This document shows positions 54,596-64,000 of a DNA stretch of 64,000 nucleotides, one piece after another. A program made the position numbers and the translations under genes. Within the stretch, counting starts at the first letter, position 1. Each line of letters starts with the position of its first letter. The stretch is from the NCBI GenBank assembly GCA_003602285.1, contig QZVU01000001.1:868001-932000 (forward strand), in the 5' to 3' direction. Below the pieces are notes generated by a model. That model saw only the letters and a program-made list of their open reading frames with translations. It ran no database searches and was not told where the DNA came from. This DNA is from Arthrobacter frigidicola (GTDB taxonomy: Bacteria; Actinomycetota; Actinomycetes; Actinomycetales; Micrococcaceae).

Positions 54596-57094
54596 GTGAG
54601 CACACCTTCCGAGGCGGGACAGCCCGACGAGAACACCTACGACTTCGCCGCCATGGAGGCCCGATGGCCGGCGGTGTGGGATGAGCTGGAATCGTTCAAG
54701 CCGCTCGACGACGGCTCACGCGAGCGCCGGTACGTGCTCGACATGTTCCCCTACCCCTCGGGCGACCTCCACATGGGGCACGCCGAAGCCTTCGCTATGG
54801 GCGACGTTGCCGCCCGCTGGTCCCGACTGCAGGGCTTCGACGTGCTGCACCCGATCGGGTGGGACTCCTTCGGGCTGCCGGCGGAGAACGCGGCCATCAA
54901 GCGCAATGCCCATCCGGCGGAGTGGACCTACGCCAACATCGAGACCCAGGCGCACTCCTTCAAGCGCTATGCGATCAGCGCCGACTGGTCCCGCCGGATC
55001 CACACCTCCGATCCCGAGTACTACCGCTGGACCCAGTGGCTGTTCACCCGGTTCTTCAACAAGGGCCTGGCCTACCGGAAGAACTCGCCGGTCAACTGGT
55101 GCCCCAAGGACCAGACGGTGCTCTCCAACGAGCAGGTCATCAACGGGGCCTGCGACCGCTGCGGAACGATGGTCACCAAGAAGGACCTGAACCAGTGGTA
55201 CTTCAAGATCACCGACTACGCCGACCGCCTGCTGCAGGACATGGACCAGCTGAAGGGCCACTGGCCCGAGCGCGTGCTGGCGATGCAGCGCAACTGGATC
55301 GGCCGTTCCGAGGGCGCCACCGTACGCTTCACCATCGAGGCCGCCGATGACCGGCCGGCCCACGACGTCCCGGTGTTCACCACCCGCCCCGACACGCTCT
55401 ACGGGGCGACCTTCTTCGTCGTCGCCGCCGACACGCAGCTCGCCCTCGACCTGGTCACCGCGGAGCACCGCGGCGCCCTCGAGGAGTACCGGGAGCAGGT
55501 CAAGAAGCTCTCCGAAATCGAGCGCCAGTCCACCGAACGCGAGAAGACCGGCGTGTTCACCGGCCGGTACGCCGTCAACCCCCTCAACGGGGAAAAGCTG
55601 CCGGTCTGGGCCGCCGACTACGTGCTGGCCGACTACGGCACCGGCGCCATCATGGCCGTTCCCGCCCATGACCAGCGCGACCTCGACTTCGCCCGGGCGT
55701 TCGACCTGCCGGTCCGTACCGTCGTCGACACCGGCGCCGAGGACCCGGCGGTCACCGGCACCGCGACCGCCGGCGAGGGCGTTCTGGTCAACTCCGGCGA
55801 GCTGAGCGGGCTGGACAAGCCCGCGGCCATCGCCCGCGCCGTCGAACTGCTCGGAGCCCAGGGCACCGGCGAGGGGACGGTCAACTTCCGCCTGCGCGAC
55901 TGGCTGCTCTCGCGCCAGCGGTACTGGGGCACCCCGATCCCGATCATCCACTGCGCCACCTGCGGCGAGGTTCCCGTGCCCGACGAGCAGCTTCCGGTCA
56001 CCCTGCCCGAGGGCCTTCACGGCTCCCAGCTGAAGCCGAAGGGTGTCTCGCCGCTGGCCGCCGTCGAGGACTGGGTCAACGTCTCCTGCCCGTCCTGCGG
56101 CGGGCCCGCCAAGCGGGACACCGACACGATGGACACCTTCGTGGACTCCTCCTGGTACTTCCTGCGGTTCATCACCCCGGAACTGGAGACCGCGCCGTTC
56201 GACACCGACGCCGTCAACCGGTGGATGCCCGTCGGCCAGTACGTCGGTGGCGTCGAGCACGCCATTCTGCACCTGCTCTACAGCCGGTTCTTCACCAAGG
56301 TGCTCTTCGACCTGGGCCTGGTGAACTTCACCGAGCCGTTCTCCTCCCTGCTCAATCAGGGGCAGGTGCTCAACGGCGGCAAGGCCATGAGCAAGTCCCT
56401 GGGCAACGGGGTGGACCTCGGCGAGCAGCTCGACAAGTACGGGGTCGACGCCGTGCGCCTCACCATGATCTTCGCCTCCCCGCCGGAGGACGACGTCGAC
56501 TGGGCCGACGTGTCGCCGTCGGGCTCGGCCAAGTTCCTGGCCCGCGCCTGGCGGCTGGGCGCCGATGTCACCAGCGCGCCCGGCGTCGACTTCGCTGCGG
56601 GTGACCGGGCGCTGCGCTCGGCCACCCACCGCACGCTGGCGGACGTGCCCGAACTCATGGGCGCCAGCAAGTTCAATGTTGTCATCGCTCGGCTGATGGA
56701 GCTGGTCAACGCCACCCGCAAGGCCATCGACTCCGGCCCGGGCGGCAGTGACCCGGCCGTCCGTGAGGCGGCCGAGACCGTTGCGGTGCTGCTGGGCATG
56801 TTCGCCCCGTACACCGCGGAGGACCTGTGGGAGCGGCTGGGCCACACCCCCGGGGTGGCCACCGCCGCCCTGCCGGCCGTTGAGCGGGACCTGCTGGCGC
56901 AGGAATCCGTCGTCGCCGTCGTGCAGGTCCAGGGCAAGGTCCGCGACCGGCTTACCGTGTCACCCGACATCACGGAGGACGAGCTGCGGGCCCTGGCCCT
57001 TGCCAGCGAGCAGGTCTCCCGGATCCTCGACGGCAGGGGTATTCGCACGGTCATTGTGCGGGCGCCCAAGCTGGTCAACATCGTGCCTAGCTGA
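54596..57094 (+). CDS. leuS: Leucyl-tRNA synthetase
   Basis: 832 residues from GTG 54596, the usual length for the actinobacterial enzyme; the upstream open frame is the leader region. The HIGH motif is HMGH (residues 59-62, in [12 protein letters not shown]) and the KMSKS motif is KAMSKSLGN (near 595). A zinc-ribbon-like CATCGE/CPSCGG pair and the editing domain (about 225-420) with [12 protein letters not shown] are present. No strong ribosome-binding site is seen. Leucine-dependent attenuation is likely. Confidence 0.96.
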   Translation: MSTPSEAGQPDENTYDFAAMEARWPAVWDELESFKPLDDGSRERRYVLDMFPYPSGDLHMGHAEAFAMGDVAARWSRLQGFDVLHPIGWDSFGLPAENAAIKRNAHPAEWTYANIETQAHSFKRYAISADWSRRIHTSDPEYYRWTQWLFTRFFNKGLAYRKNSPVNWCPKDQTVLSNEQVINGACDRCGTMVTKKDLNQWYFKITDYADRLLQDMDQLKGHWPERVLAMQRNWIGRSEGATVRFTIEAADDRPAHDVPVFTTRPDTLYGATFFVVAADTQLALDLVTAEHRGALEEYREQVKKLSEIERQSTEREKTGVFTGRYAVNPLNGEKLPVWAADYVLADYGTGAIMAVPAHDQRDLDFARAFDLPVRTVVDTGAEDPAVTGTATAGEGVLVNSGELSGLDKPAAIARAVELLGAQGTGEGTVNFRLRDWLLSRQRYWGTPIPIIHCATCGEVPVPDEQLPVTLPEGLHGSQLKPKGVSPLAAVEDWVNVSCPSCGGPAKRDTDTMDTFVDSSWYFLRFITPELETAPFDTDAVNRWMPVGQYVGGVEHAILHLLYSRFFTKVLFDLGLVNFTEPFSSLLNQGQVLNGGKAMSKSLGNGVDLGEQLDKYGVDAVRLTMIFASPPEDDVDWADVSPSGSAKFLARAWRLGADVTSAPGVDFAAGDRALRSATHRTLADVPELMGASKFNVVIARLMELVNATRKAIDSGPGGSDPAVREAAETVAVLLGMFAPYTAEDLWERLGHTPGVATAALPAVERDLLAQESVVAVVQVQGKVRDRLTVSPDITEDELRALALASEQVSRILDGRGIRTVIVRAPKLVNIVPS

Positions 57095-57096
57095 GC

Positions 57097-57978
57097 ATGA
57101 CCAACGACGGACTCCCGGCCGCAGTCGTCACCGACTCGGCGGCCGGGTTCCCGCCGGGCTGGCTCGACGGGCAGGGGCGCGCAGGGGGAGTCACTGTGGT
57201 TCCCCTGCCCGTGCTGATCGCCGGCCAGATCTACAGCGACGGCGGGGAATCCCTGGTTGAGCCGCTGACCATCGCGCTGGCGCAGGGCTCGGAGGTGCGC
57301 ACGTCCCGGCCGTCGCCGGGCCAGTTCGAGCGCGCCTACCGGGCCCTCGAGGCCGAAGGCCATTCGGGGATCATCTCCATCCACCTCTCCGGGGCCCTGT
57401 CCGGGACGGTTGACGCAGCACGCCTGGCGGCCTCCTCGGTCGGCATCCCCGTCGAGGTGATCGACAGCCGCACGGCCGGGATGCCGCAGGGCTATGCCGC
57501 CGTCGCCGCGCTGCAGTCCCTGCGGCAGGGGGCGAGCCTCGAGCGCAGCGCCGCCGCCGCGGCCATCGTCTGCCGCACCTCGGAGCTCTATTTCTACGTC
57601 CCGAGTCTTGACCAGCTGCGCCGCGGCGGACGGATCAGCGCCGCGGCGAGCTGGCTGGGCAACGTCCTTTCGGTAAAGGCGCTGCTGAAGATCCAGGACG
57701 GGCGCGTGGTCCCCGTGGAGAAGGTTCGCACGGCCGATAAGGCGCTCGACCGGCTCCTCGAGATCGTGCAGGGCGCCGCTGCGGCCCGGTCCGGTGGCAG
57801 CGAGATTACGGTTCACCATTTTGGGAATGACGACGAGGCCGCCGGGTTTGCCGGACGGCTGGAGTCCGCTCTTCCCGGCACCCCCGTTTCCCTGGCCCGC
57901 TGTCCGGCGGTTCTGGCGGCACATGCGGGTCTTGGGGTGATGGCGGTAGCTGTCGTTCCCCGCCCGGTGTCCGGCTAA
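57097..57978 (+). CDS. DegV family fatty-acid-binding protein
   Basis: 293 residues, ATG 57097, 2 bases after leuS. N-terminal AAVVTDSAAGFPPGW and the core VRTSRPSPGQFERAY, ISIHLSGALSGTVDAARLA and VIDSRTAGMPQGYA fit the DegV (FakB-like) fold, which binds a fatty acid. FakB proteins present exogenous fatty acids to the kinase FakA. No kinase is adjacent. It commonly follows leuS in related genomes. Confidence 0.93.
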   Translation: MTNDGLPAAVVTDSAAGFPPGWLDGQGRAGGVTVVPLPVLIAGQIYSDGGESLVEPLTIALAQGSEVRTSRPSPGQFERAYRALEAEGHSGIISIHLSGALSGTVDAARLAASSVGIPVEVIDSRTAGMPQGYAAVAALQSLRQGASLERSAAAAAIVCRTSELYFYVPSLDQLRRGGRISAAASWLGNVLSVKALLKIQDGRVVPVEKVRTADKALDRLLEIVQGAAAARSGGSEITVHHFGNDDEAAGFAGRLESALPGTPVSLARCPAVLAAHAGLGVMAVAVVPRPVSG

Positions 57979-58039
57979 CGCCAGGGCGCCATCACGCCGG
58001 TGAGCCCCTGTGTCCCCCTTGGACCGGCCGGGCGGCGTG

Positions 58040-58384
58040 CTACCGGGCGGTCCGCTCTTCGATCATTCGGTCGACTGCGTTTTCCTCAGGGCACGGTTGG
58101 TCGTCTACCGGGCACTTTCCATCCCATGGCACACCCCCCTTTGCTGTCATGACCTCAACACACATAGTGCAGAAGACGGTGGCCTCCGGCGCGATCGTCA
58201 TTTCGGGCTCTTCATACCCGCAGAAAGCTTTCCGCCAGTCCAGGTCGCGGCAACAGACGAGGTGTGCCATCTCATTCGGGTCCTGCTCCAGCTTGTGCTT
58301 AACCTCCCACGCAGGCGTGCGCACGATTTCGAGTGAACCGCCGTCCTCAACCGCTGGCGCGATGTCGGTGTCCTTGGTTGTCAT
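58040..58384 (-). CDS. Small Cys-rich protein of unknown function, possibly zinc-binding
   Basis: 114 residues. Seven Cys lie at 44, 45, 55, 72, 75, 91 and 98; HLVCC, FCGYE and FCTMC suggest one or two zinc sites. No family is recognised. ATG 58384 is preceded by a run of eight G (58394-58387 on the minus strand), which serves as ribosome-binding site and could vary in length. It lies between degV and comEA in an accessory insertion. Confidence 0.7.
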   Translation of the reverse strand: MTTKDTDIAPAVEDGGSLEIVRTPAWEVKHKLEQDPNEMAHLVCCRDLDWRKAFCGYEEPEMTIAPEATVFCTMCVEVMTAKGGVPWDGKCPVDDQPCPEENAVDRMIEERTAR

Positions 58385-58613
58385 GACCCCCCCCGGTCCA
58401 GGTGTGGGCCGGGCCGGGGAAATTCATCGTCCTGCTCCCCGGCGCCAACTCTCACTGCTGATCGGCCGAATCTACACGATGGTCGTAGCCATTCTCATCG
58501 TCCAGCCCATCACCGGTAGGCTGCCGCACCTGAGCCGGTTCTCCGAGCTGCCTAACGACTCGAGCACTGAGCACCTCTCGGTCCGCCCCACCACTGGGCC
58601 GCACAGGCCGGGG

Positions 58614-60182
58614 TCACCGCGGAGGCGGGCGGTGGCTGGACTCTCCGGCCCCGTCGTGGAGCGCACCCGGATCCTCCCCGCCCAGGTCGAGACGGAAGGG
58701 AGGGTACTCATCGCGCAGCAGGGCCGTGTAGGTGATGGTCCGGTAGATCCAGCGGTTGATGCCGAGAATGAAGTCAAACAGGGGCCGGTGGTACCGGCCG
58801 GTGAACAGCAGGATGAGCACCGCGATGAGGACAAGCAGGCCCAGCAGGGACGGTCCCGCACCGGTTTCGTACCTGACCCCGAGGTCTTCGGTCTCAATCC
58901 AACGGGTCGCGTTCGGGCTCGTGAAGGCAGCCACAATCAGCAGGTGCGGGATGGCCAGGAGCCACCACTTGACCAGCACCAGGCCGCGCGAGAGCCGTGC
59001 CGGGTACTCGACGTCGTAGTCGGCTGGATAGTCCGTTCTGGCGAGGGTGAAGGGCGGATATCTGTCCGTTCCCGCAGCCGCATACGCGTAGAACGCCACC
59101 CGCCAGTTCCAGCGCACCACCCCCACGTTGAAGTAGAAGAGCGGCCGCGGGTAGCGGCCGGTGAACAGGATGGAAAAACCCGCGGCGATCGTGGTGATTC
59201 CGAACGCGAACCAGAGGAAGAACAGCAGGATGAAGTGCGGGATGGCCAGGAACCACTTGACCAGCCACTTCCAGCGGGAGAGGACCGGGTCCAGCTCCCC
59301 CCGGAGCCGGCCAGGATAAGGCCTGGTTCCGGCGACTCCACCGGGAACCGCGGCGGACGTGGCAGGTCCCGTACCGGCGACCGGGGCCCGGTTCACCTCC
59401 GTCCGGGCGGGCGCCGGCCCGGGCAGTGCCGCCCCTTGTCCTGCCGCTCCCGGTTCGATTGATGTCCCTGCCGGTCCGGCCGAGCCGCCCGGGGCGGCCG
59501 GAGGGGCGGCGTCCCGTCCCAGCCCGATGGCTCCGAGGATCAGCAGTGGAATGCCGACGAGGAGCAGCACGGTGCCGCCGATGAGCAATCCTCCGGCGAG
59601 AGGGCCGAAGAGCTCGGACCGGAATCCTGCCTGCAGATCCGCGGCCACCCCGGGACTGGCATCGGCGTTCATCACGACGACCGTCCAGGCCCCCGGCTGG
59701 ATGTTCCAGTCGATCTCCTGCGGCCCGGGCCCCGAGCCTGCAGCAACCCAGAAGTCCTGCTCCGCCGGCGGTTCCGGCTCAGCCGCTCCCTCCACCTCCC
59801 GGTACTCCACCCGGAAGGGCCGGGAGTCCACCTCCAGCACCTGGGAATAGTTGGAACCGGCAAGGTAACGCTCCACCTCCTCCCGCGGCGCAATCCCGAT
59901 GAAAATGTCCTGTCGCGGGTCGGCGGACTCCGCCAGCACCCGAATGCTGCCCACGTCAAAGGGCAGTGAGTCGGGCAGGTCCTCGTTCCGGAGCTCGTCG
60001 GCCTCCCCGGCGGTGATGGCGCGCGAATCGACGGAGAATCGTTCCGGGGAGGAGCTGAGGTACCCGTCGTCGTTCTGCGCGGCACTCACCACGAACGCAC
60101 CGATCCCGCCAGCGAGCAGGCCAAGCCCGGTCATCGTCAGGAGAATGCCTGCCACGAGCAGGATGACGGAACGCGTTTTCAT
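58614..60182 (-). CDS. DUF4389 membrane protein
   Basis: 522 residues from ATG 60182 (GGAGGAAG upstream; the open frame beyond it lacks a start with support). One helix at the N-terminus and a soluble extracytoplasmic domain of about 150 residues are followed by a second helix, a Pro/Ala linker, and two DUF4389 repeats (about 295-400 and 405-500), each with KW-F/L-LAIPH and a GRY-R-PLF element and ending in YPPF. The role of DUF4389 is unknown. The soluble N-terminal domain is not recognised. Confidence 0.85.
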   Translation of the reverse strand: MKTRSVILLVAGILLTMTGLGLLAGGIGAFVVSAAQNDDGYLSSSPERFSVDSRAITAGEADELRNEDLPDSLPFDVGSIRVLAESADPRQDIFIGIAPREEVERYLAGSNYSQVLEVDSRPFRVEYREVEGAAEPEPPAEQDFWVAAGSGPGPQEIDWNIQPGAWTVVVMNADASPGVAADLQAGFRSELFGPLAGGLLIGGTVLLLVGIPLLILGAIGLGRDAAPPAAPGGSAGPAGTSIEPGAAGQGAALPGPAPARTEVNRAPVAGTGPATSAAVPGGVAGTRPYPGRLRGELDPVLSRWKWLVKWFLAIPHFILLFFLWFAFGITTIAAGFSILFTGRYPRPLFYFNVGVVRWNWRVAFYAYAAAGTDRYPPFTLARTDYPADYDVEYPARLSRGLVLVKWWLLAIPHLLIVAAFTSPNATRWIETEDLGVRYETGAGPSLLGLLVLIAVLILLFTGRYHRPLFDFILGINRWIYRTITYTALLRDEYPPFRLDLGGEDPGALHDGAGESSHRPPPR

Positions 60183-60546
60183 CGACTTCCTCCCTCGCCC
60201 CACGAAATCCCTGGTGTCCGATGCAGCCCGCGGGTGCACACCCGCCCGGGAGAGTGGCCGCAGCGCGATCGTCCCGGATCGGTCGGCAGCGGGCATGTCC
60301 CTCGTCCGGGAGGCCGGGCTCGACGGCCATGCGGTGGAGTCGGAACCGGCCACCGGCGCCGACGGCCCGGTGACCAGCAAGACCTCTGCACGCCCGGGGC
60401 TGGTCTCGGGCGTCGCCCCTCGGGCCTCCTTCAGCCCGACGTATTCTCAGCGTCCGCTCCCGCACCGGCTACTGCTAGGGCCGAAAGTCACGGTCGGAGT
60501 CCGGACCTTCCGCTGGCATGATTCCCGCACGCCTCCAGGTCGTTGC
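60183..60546. other. Intergenic region between the DUF4389 and lycopene cyclase genes
   Basis: 364 bases without a supported gene, although several frames are open across it. It carries the hairpin GCGGGTG-CA-CACCCGC near 60229-60244 and a -10-like GAGAATAC on the minus strand near 60444-60451, which could drive the DUF4389 gene. Both flanking genes are on the minus strand. Confidence 0.5.
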
Positions 60547-61668
60547 CTACCTCCAGATGGCAGGGTCGAGCAGTTCCCGGACTGGCATGGTGCCGGCGAT
60601 TGCCCTTTCCTCGGCGAGGGTTGTCTGCTCGGAGAGGAACCGCAGCACCGTGTCGGCGTCGTTGGCGGCGAAGGTCGATCCCATGAACCCTGCTGCCTTC
60701 GAGGGCCGGTGGCGCCACATGCCAATGACCGGCTTGTCATAGGCGCGGAACCGCCAAGCGGACCGGGCATAGGTGGGTGCCTGACCCGCCGCCAGGGATT
60801 CGCTGATCTGCCGCGACTGGTCCAGGATGCGGGTGAATCCAAACCCGGTGGTTGCCTTCACAATCCCCGACCGCGTACCGATGGGGATTACGCGCCTCGC
60901 GGACCGCGGTGGTCGAAGTGCGAGCGGAATGGTGCCGCCTTCCGTGGCCGCAACCCGGAAATCGTCAAGGTGCCACACCTGCTTGAGATAGTCGGTGAGC
61001 TCCTTTGCATAGTCCATCCCTGCCGGTGCAGCCCGTGGGCTGAGGTGGGTCACCTCAACCAGCGCCTCGGACGCCGACCGCGGGAGGACGTAGAAGAACC
61101 GAACGGCGTCCTCGGTGCTGGTGCGGAAGTCGAAAAGGGTGGCCGTGTCGACGTCGAAGCTCGGCGAAGGCGTTGTGATGTGCCACCCTTCGCCATGCAT
61201 CATCAGCTTCGGCCGCAATCCATCCGGGGGAAAGGTGCTGTCGAAGATGTAGTCGGCGCTGAACCGGCGGCCGTCCTCGAGCGTTATTTTTCCGCTGCGG
61301 TGCCCGCCCCGGGTCGATGCAACCCGACCAGTGATTATCACCAGCGATCCGTTGCCGTGCAGCTGCTGATCCATCGCGGCGAAGACCTCCCGCGAGGAGG
61401 TCATCCGGACCGCATACTGTCGAAGCTCGTAGGTCTCCTCCGTCGAGCCGGTCGATATGCGCAGGCGGCGGTAGGCTGCGCCGGAGGAAAGGCCCAGCGG
61501 AGGTTCCCCATCGGTCCAATAACTGAAGGTCCGGTGCGGGTACGCGTCGGGCGATTGAATCAACAGAATCCGCCGTCGGCAGGTCCGCTCGTCAAGGCTG
61601 AGGAAATAGGCGAGGCTGCGCCCGGCCAGCCCTGCCCCGGCGATGACGTAGTCGTAAGAATCGGTCAC
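60547..61668 (-). CDS. Lycopene cyclase (CrtY/CrtL-like FAD enzyme)
   Basis: 373 residues, GTG start with GGAGGG upstream. N-terminal dinucleotide motif DYVIAGAGLAGRSLAYFL; HRTFSYWTDGEPPLG matches the cyclase region after it; IGTRSGIVKATTGFGFTRI and FMGSTFAANDADTVLRFLSE follow in order near the C-terminus. It would cyclise the ends of lycopene to a beta-ionone carotenoid. No crtE, crtB or crtI gene is nearby, so it either works with a remote cluster or has another polyene substrate. Confidence 0.85.
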   Translation of the reverse strand: MTDSYDYVIAGAGLAGRSLAYFLSLDERTCRRRILLIQSPDAYPHRTFSYWTDGEPPLGLSSGAAYRRLRISTGSTEETYELRQYAVRMTSSREVFAAMDQQLHGNGSLVIITGRVASTRGGHRSGKITLEDGRRFSADYIFDSTFPPDGLRPKLMMHGEGWHITTPSPSFDVDTATLFDFRTSTEDAVRFFYVLPRSASEALVEVTHLSPRAAPAGMDYAKELTDYLKQVWHLDDFRVAATEGGTIPLALRPPRSARRVIPIGTRSGIVKATTGFGFTRILDQSRQISESLAAGQAPTYARSAWRFRAYDKPVIGMWRHRPSKAAGFMGSTFAANDADTVLRFLSEQTTLAEERAIAGTMPVRELLDPAIWR

Positions 61669-61939
61669 TGTCTGTCACCCTCCGGGCGCCGTGCGTCCAG
61701 GACTGCGGCCACCACAACTCAGCGGGTGTCGTCCGGTCTTCGGACTTCAAGTCTTGAGGAGCACGGCGGGGGAAGGTAGGGGCGTTTGGCCCCGAAACGC
61801 CCGGACGGGCTGCACGGCAATCCGAGGTTCGGCGCGGTGCACCCAGGAGTGGGGCCGGCGGCCGCGGCACATCCCGTCCATTGTCCACATAGCACCAGCG
61901 CGGAGCCTCCCCACCTGGGGCGCGTGCCTACCGTGGCCT

Positions 61940-63079
61940 ATGCCACGACACCGCTGGGCCACCACCGCTGCGACCCTTCCTCTGCCATCTCCTGCGGGCA
62001 GGGGCGGTGGTGCAGCCGGTGGCTTCCCGCCGGACTGCGCGCGGCGCGCCGCTGCTGCCGACGTCGACGGCGCCGCAGAGCCGGCAGGGGGTACCGCGGC
62101 GGCTTCCGTCACCGACCAGTCCGCCGGTTCGGTCCATGCCGTCGCCACTGGAACAGGTGAAGCTGCCGGTGGCTTGGACTGCCGGGGCGGCCCGGGCCGT
62201 CTGGGCCGTGCCGACAGCCTGAGCGAATCCGACGCCGAGGGGGTGCCGCGGCGGACCCGCCGGTGGGCCGCGGCCCGCGGGGCCTCCCTGGTGTTCCTGG
62301 CACTGGCACTGACCTTGGGCGCTGGACTGTTTTTCGTCCGCAGCGAGGCTGCGCCGCCGGTTGCGACCATCCCGCTCTCGTCGGAGGACCGACAGTCAGC
62401 GGGTGCCGGGGAGGAGGCGGAGCGGGGCAGGGAGGCAACGCCGGGTTCCACACAGGGATCAGCGGCGCCGGGCCCGGTACCGGCCGACGGAGCTGCGTCA
62501 GGAACCACCGGGGCCGAAGGTGCTTCTGTAGGCGGCGGGGAGGAAATGCCCCGCGAAGGGGATGACGCGGCAGCCGCGACGGGCGGCGTCTTCGTGCATC
62601 TCACCGGCGCGGTGGCGTCGCAGGGGGTGCGGGAGGTTCCGCAGGGCTCGAGGCTGTTTCAGGTGCTGGAGCTCGCCGGAGGCGCCTCGCCGGACGCGGA
62701 CCTCGCCGCCGTGAACCTGGCCGCAGTCGTGGTGGACGGGGCCCAGGTTCACGTACCACGGAAGGGCGAAACGGTTCCGCCGGGGCCACCGGCGGGCCCC
62801 GGCGGGCCGGACACCGGTGGCCGGGTTCCGAACGGTGGAACAGGCGGGGCGGGCACCGGCACTGCCAACACCGGGATGCCCGGAGGGATGGTGAACCTCA
62901 ACACCGCCGACGCCCCCGCCCTGGAGTCGCTGCCCCGCGTGGGCCCGGTGCTCGCAGAGCGGATCATCGCGTGGAGGACCGAAAACGGCCCGTTTGCCCG
63001 GGCCGAGGATCTCGACGCGGTCCCCGGCATCGGGCCCGCACTGCTCAAGGCGATGCTGCCCCTCGTGGTGGTGCGGTGA
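61940..63079 (+). CDS. comEA: ComEA-like competence DNA-binding protein
   Basis: 379 residues from ATG 61940. One membrane helix (about 118-135) follows a long, low-complexity cytosolic N-terminus; then an Ala/Gly/Glu-rich linker, an SLBB domain (GVFVHLTGAVASQGVREV, about 218-275) and a C-terminal helix-hairpin-helix (MVNLNTADAPALESLPRVG, about 316-379). It binds incoming DNA outside the membrane for ComEC. The true start may be further downstream because the first 110 residues have little order. comEC follows in the same frame after 6 bases. Confidence 0.9.
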   Translation: MPRHRWATTAATLPLPSPAGRGGGAAGGFPPDCARRAAAADVDGAAEPAGGTAAASVTDQSAGSVHAVATGTGEAAGGLDCRGGPGRLGRADSLSESDAEGVPRRTRRWAAARGASLVFLALALTLGAGLFFVRSEAAPPVATIPLSSEDRQSAGAGEEAERGREATPGSTQGSAAPGPVPADGAASGTTGAEGASVGGGEEMPREGDDAAAATGGVFVHLTGAVASQGVREVPQGSRLFQVLELAGGASPDADLAAVNLAAVVVDGAQVHVPRKGETVPPGPPAGPGGPDTGGRVPNGGTGGAGTGTANTGMPGGMVNLNTADAPALESLPRVGPVLAERIIAWRTENGPFARAEDLDAVPGIGPALLKAMLPLVVVR

Positions 63080-63085
63080 CGGCCC

Positions 63086-64000
63086 GTGCGCTTCCGGTAC
63101 CGCAGGCCTTCCCCGGCATCGGCGCCTCGACCCGGGACCGTTCCGCCTCGGGAACCGGAACTCCCGACCGACTTCCGGCTGGCCCCGGCCGCCGCCGCGG
63201 CGTGGATTGCCGCGGCGCTGGCGACCCGGCTGCCCGTGGAAGACGCTGCAGCCGGGGGAGCCCTGCTCGCCTGTGCGGGCCTCACGCTGGGTCTGCTGTG
63301 CGGGGCATACCGCGGGCGGGCCGCTGCGGCACTGCTGGTCCCACTTCTCCTGCCGCTGGCCGCGGGCTGCCTGGTTCTGCTTGCGGCCGCCGGAAGCCTT
63401 TCAAGGTTCACTGCGGGGCCGGTCGACGAGGCGGCCCGTGAGAAGGCCTTCGCGACCGTCATCCTCCGCCCGTCCAGCGATGCCACCCCCGTCCGGGCCG
63501 ACTACGCGGGAGCGCGCTATGTCCTGCGCGCCGTGGTGGCCGCGGGTTCCTACGCTGGGCGTTCCTTCACCGCGGCGTCCCCCGTCGTGGTGTTCGGGGA
63601 CGGGCAGTGGAAGCAGGTCGGCAGGGGCGATACGGTGCGCGCCGTGGGGAGGCTGCGGTCTCCGGACCGGCCCGGCAGGGAGGTGGCGGTGTTCCTTCCG
63701 GCCGCTCCGCCGGTGGTGGAACCCGCCCGGGGCGCGGAGGACTACACGCGGGACCTCCGCCACGAGTTCAGCAACCGGGCACTCGCCCGTGGAGCCGGAG
63801 ACGGAGGGCTGCTTCCCGGCATGGCCATCGGCGACCGCACCGTGCTCGATGACCGGCTCGGGGAGGCGATGAAGGTCACCGGGCTGACCCACCTCACCGC
63901 GGTGTCGGGCACGAACTGCTCCTACGTGCTGGCCTTTGCCTTTTTGGCCGCCCGTGCCGCCCGCTTGCCCCGGCCCGCAGCCGCAGGTGCCGCACTCCTC
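63086..64000 (+). CDS. comEC: ComEC DNA uptake channel, N-terminal part
   Basis: The frame is open from GTG 63086 to the window end (305 residues), in the same frame as comEA, so it leaves the window unfinished. Three or more membrane helices are followed by an OB-like region (YVLRAVVAAGSYAG, RGDTVRAVGRLR) and the competence domain start GLLPGMAIGDRTVLDDRL, then VTGLTHLTAVSGTNCSYVL, which is characteristic of ComEC/Rec2. The protein forms the inner-membrane channel for single-stranded DNA. The start codon is tentative because the first 30 residues are Arg/Pro-rich. Confidence 0.9.
   Translation, partial: MRFRYRRPSPASAPRPGTVPPREPELPTDFRLAPAAAAAWIAAALATRLPVEDAAAGGALLACAGLTLGLLCGAYRGRAAAALLVPLLLPLAAGCLVLLAAAGSLSRFTAGPVDEAAREKAFATVILRPSSDATPVRADYAGARYVLRAVVAAGSYAGRSFTAASPVVVFGDGQWKQVGRGDTVRAVGRLRSPDRPGREVAVFLPAAPPVVEPARGAEDYTRDLRHEFSNRALARGAGDGGLLPGMAIGDRTVLDDRLGEAMKVTGLTHLTAVSGTNCSYVLAFAFLAARAARLPRPAAAGAALL

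Noticed and set aside
63080-63872. Suspected frameshift in comEC because other frames carry complete open frames here
   Set aside because: The comEC frame itself is continuous from 63086 to the window end; it merely lacks a stop within the window.

Overview
The window is high-GC DNA (GTG starts are common, protein families are actinobacterial) and fits a Micrococcales genome close to Arthrobacter. The evidence is the block pyrR-pyrB-pyrC-(membrane protein)-carA-carB-pyrF-mihF-gmk-rpoZ-coaBC-metK-priA, the actinobacterial integration host factor, a PriA without helicase motifs, a class F sortase, and a homoprotocatechuate dioxygenase with the residue numbering of Arthrobacter MndD. I found no rRNA, tRNA, CRISPR array, insertion sequence or phage gene.

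Layout. 1-1.4 kb: tail of a flavoprotein disulfide reductase and a TauE-type exporter. 1.5-5.3 kb: lipoprotein, DUF4397 surface protein, class F sortase, ECF sigma factor and a TetR regulator, a possible cell-surface module. 5.4-8.5 kb: AhpD-like protein, type II NADH dehydrogenase, alpha/beta hydrolase. 8.5-11.8 kb (minus): TetR-controlled ABC exporter. 11.8-13.1 kb (minus): PrsW-type membrane protease. 13.2-28.1 kb: the pyrimidine operon with a PyrR-binding RNA loop ahead of it, then nucleotide, CoA, SAM and replication-restart genes. 28.1-33.7 kb: accessory genes (YbaK deacylase, PhyH dioxygenase, GNAT, secreted subtilisin-like protease, two small membrane proteins).

33.8-43.2 kb is an aromatic catabolic cluster. 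On the minus strand lie a fused FAH-RraA protein (HpaG-like), a GntR regulator, HpaE, HpaD, HpaH and HpaI, together a meta-cleavage route from homoprotocatechuate to pyruvate and succinic semialdehyde. Divergently there is an FAD aromatic hydroxylase followed by an IclR regulator. The shared intergenic region carries a GntR-type palindrome at the minus promoter and two IclR-type 15-mers, 20 bp apart, at the plus promoter.

43.4-49 kb: maltokinase-cap-like protein, two secreted proteins of unknown role, and a minus-strand operon of aldo/keto reductase, alpha/beta hydrolase and glycosyltransferase. 48.9-54.4 kb: the glycerol system, with a SorC-family regulator divergent from glpD-glpF-glpK and a SorC-type operator between them. 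54.4-64 kb: leuS behind what looks like a complete leader-peptide attenuator, degV, then an accessory insertion (Cys-rich small protein, DUF4389 membrane protein, lycopene cyclase) before comEA and the start of comEC, which runs off the window.

The most interesting points are the leuS leader (8-codon peptide with two adjacent rare CTT Leu codons, then two hairpins), the PyrR loop next to the pyrR Shine-Dalgarno, the FAH-RraA fusion with a probable non-canonical CTG start, the tandem IclR operators, the altered NPA motifs of GlpF, the class F sortase module, and many start codons placed about 6 nt after a -10 hexamer (leaderless mRNAs).
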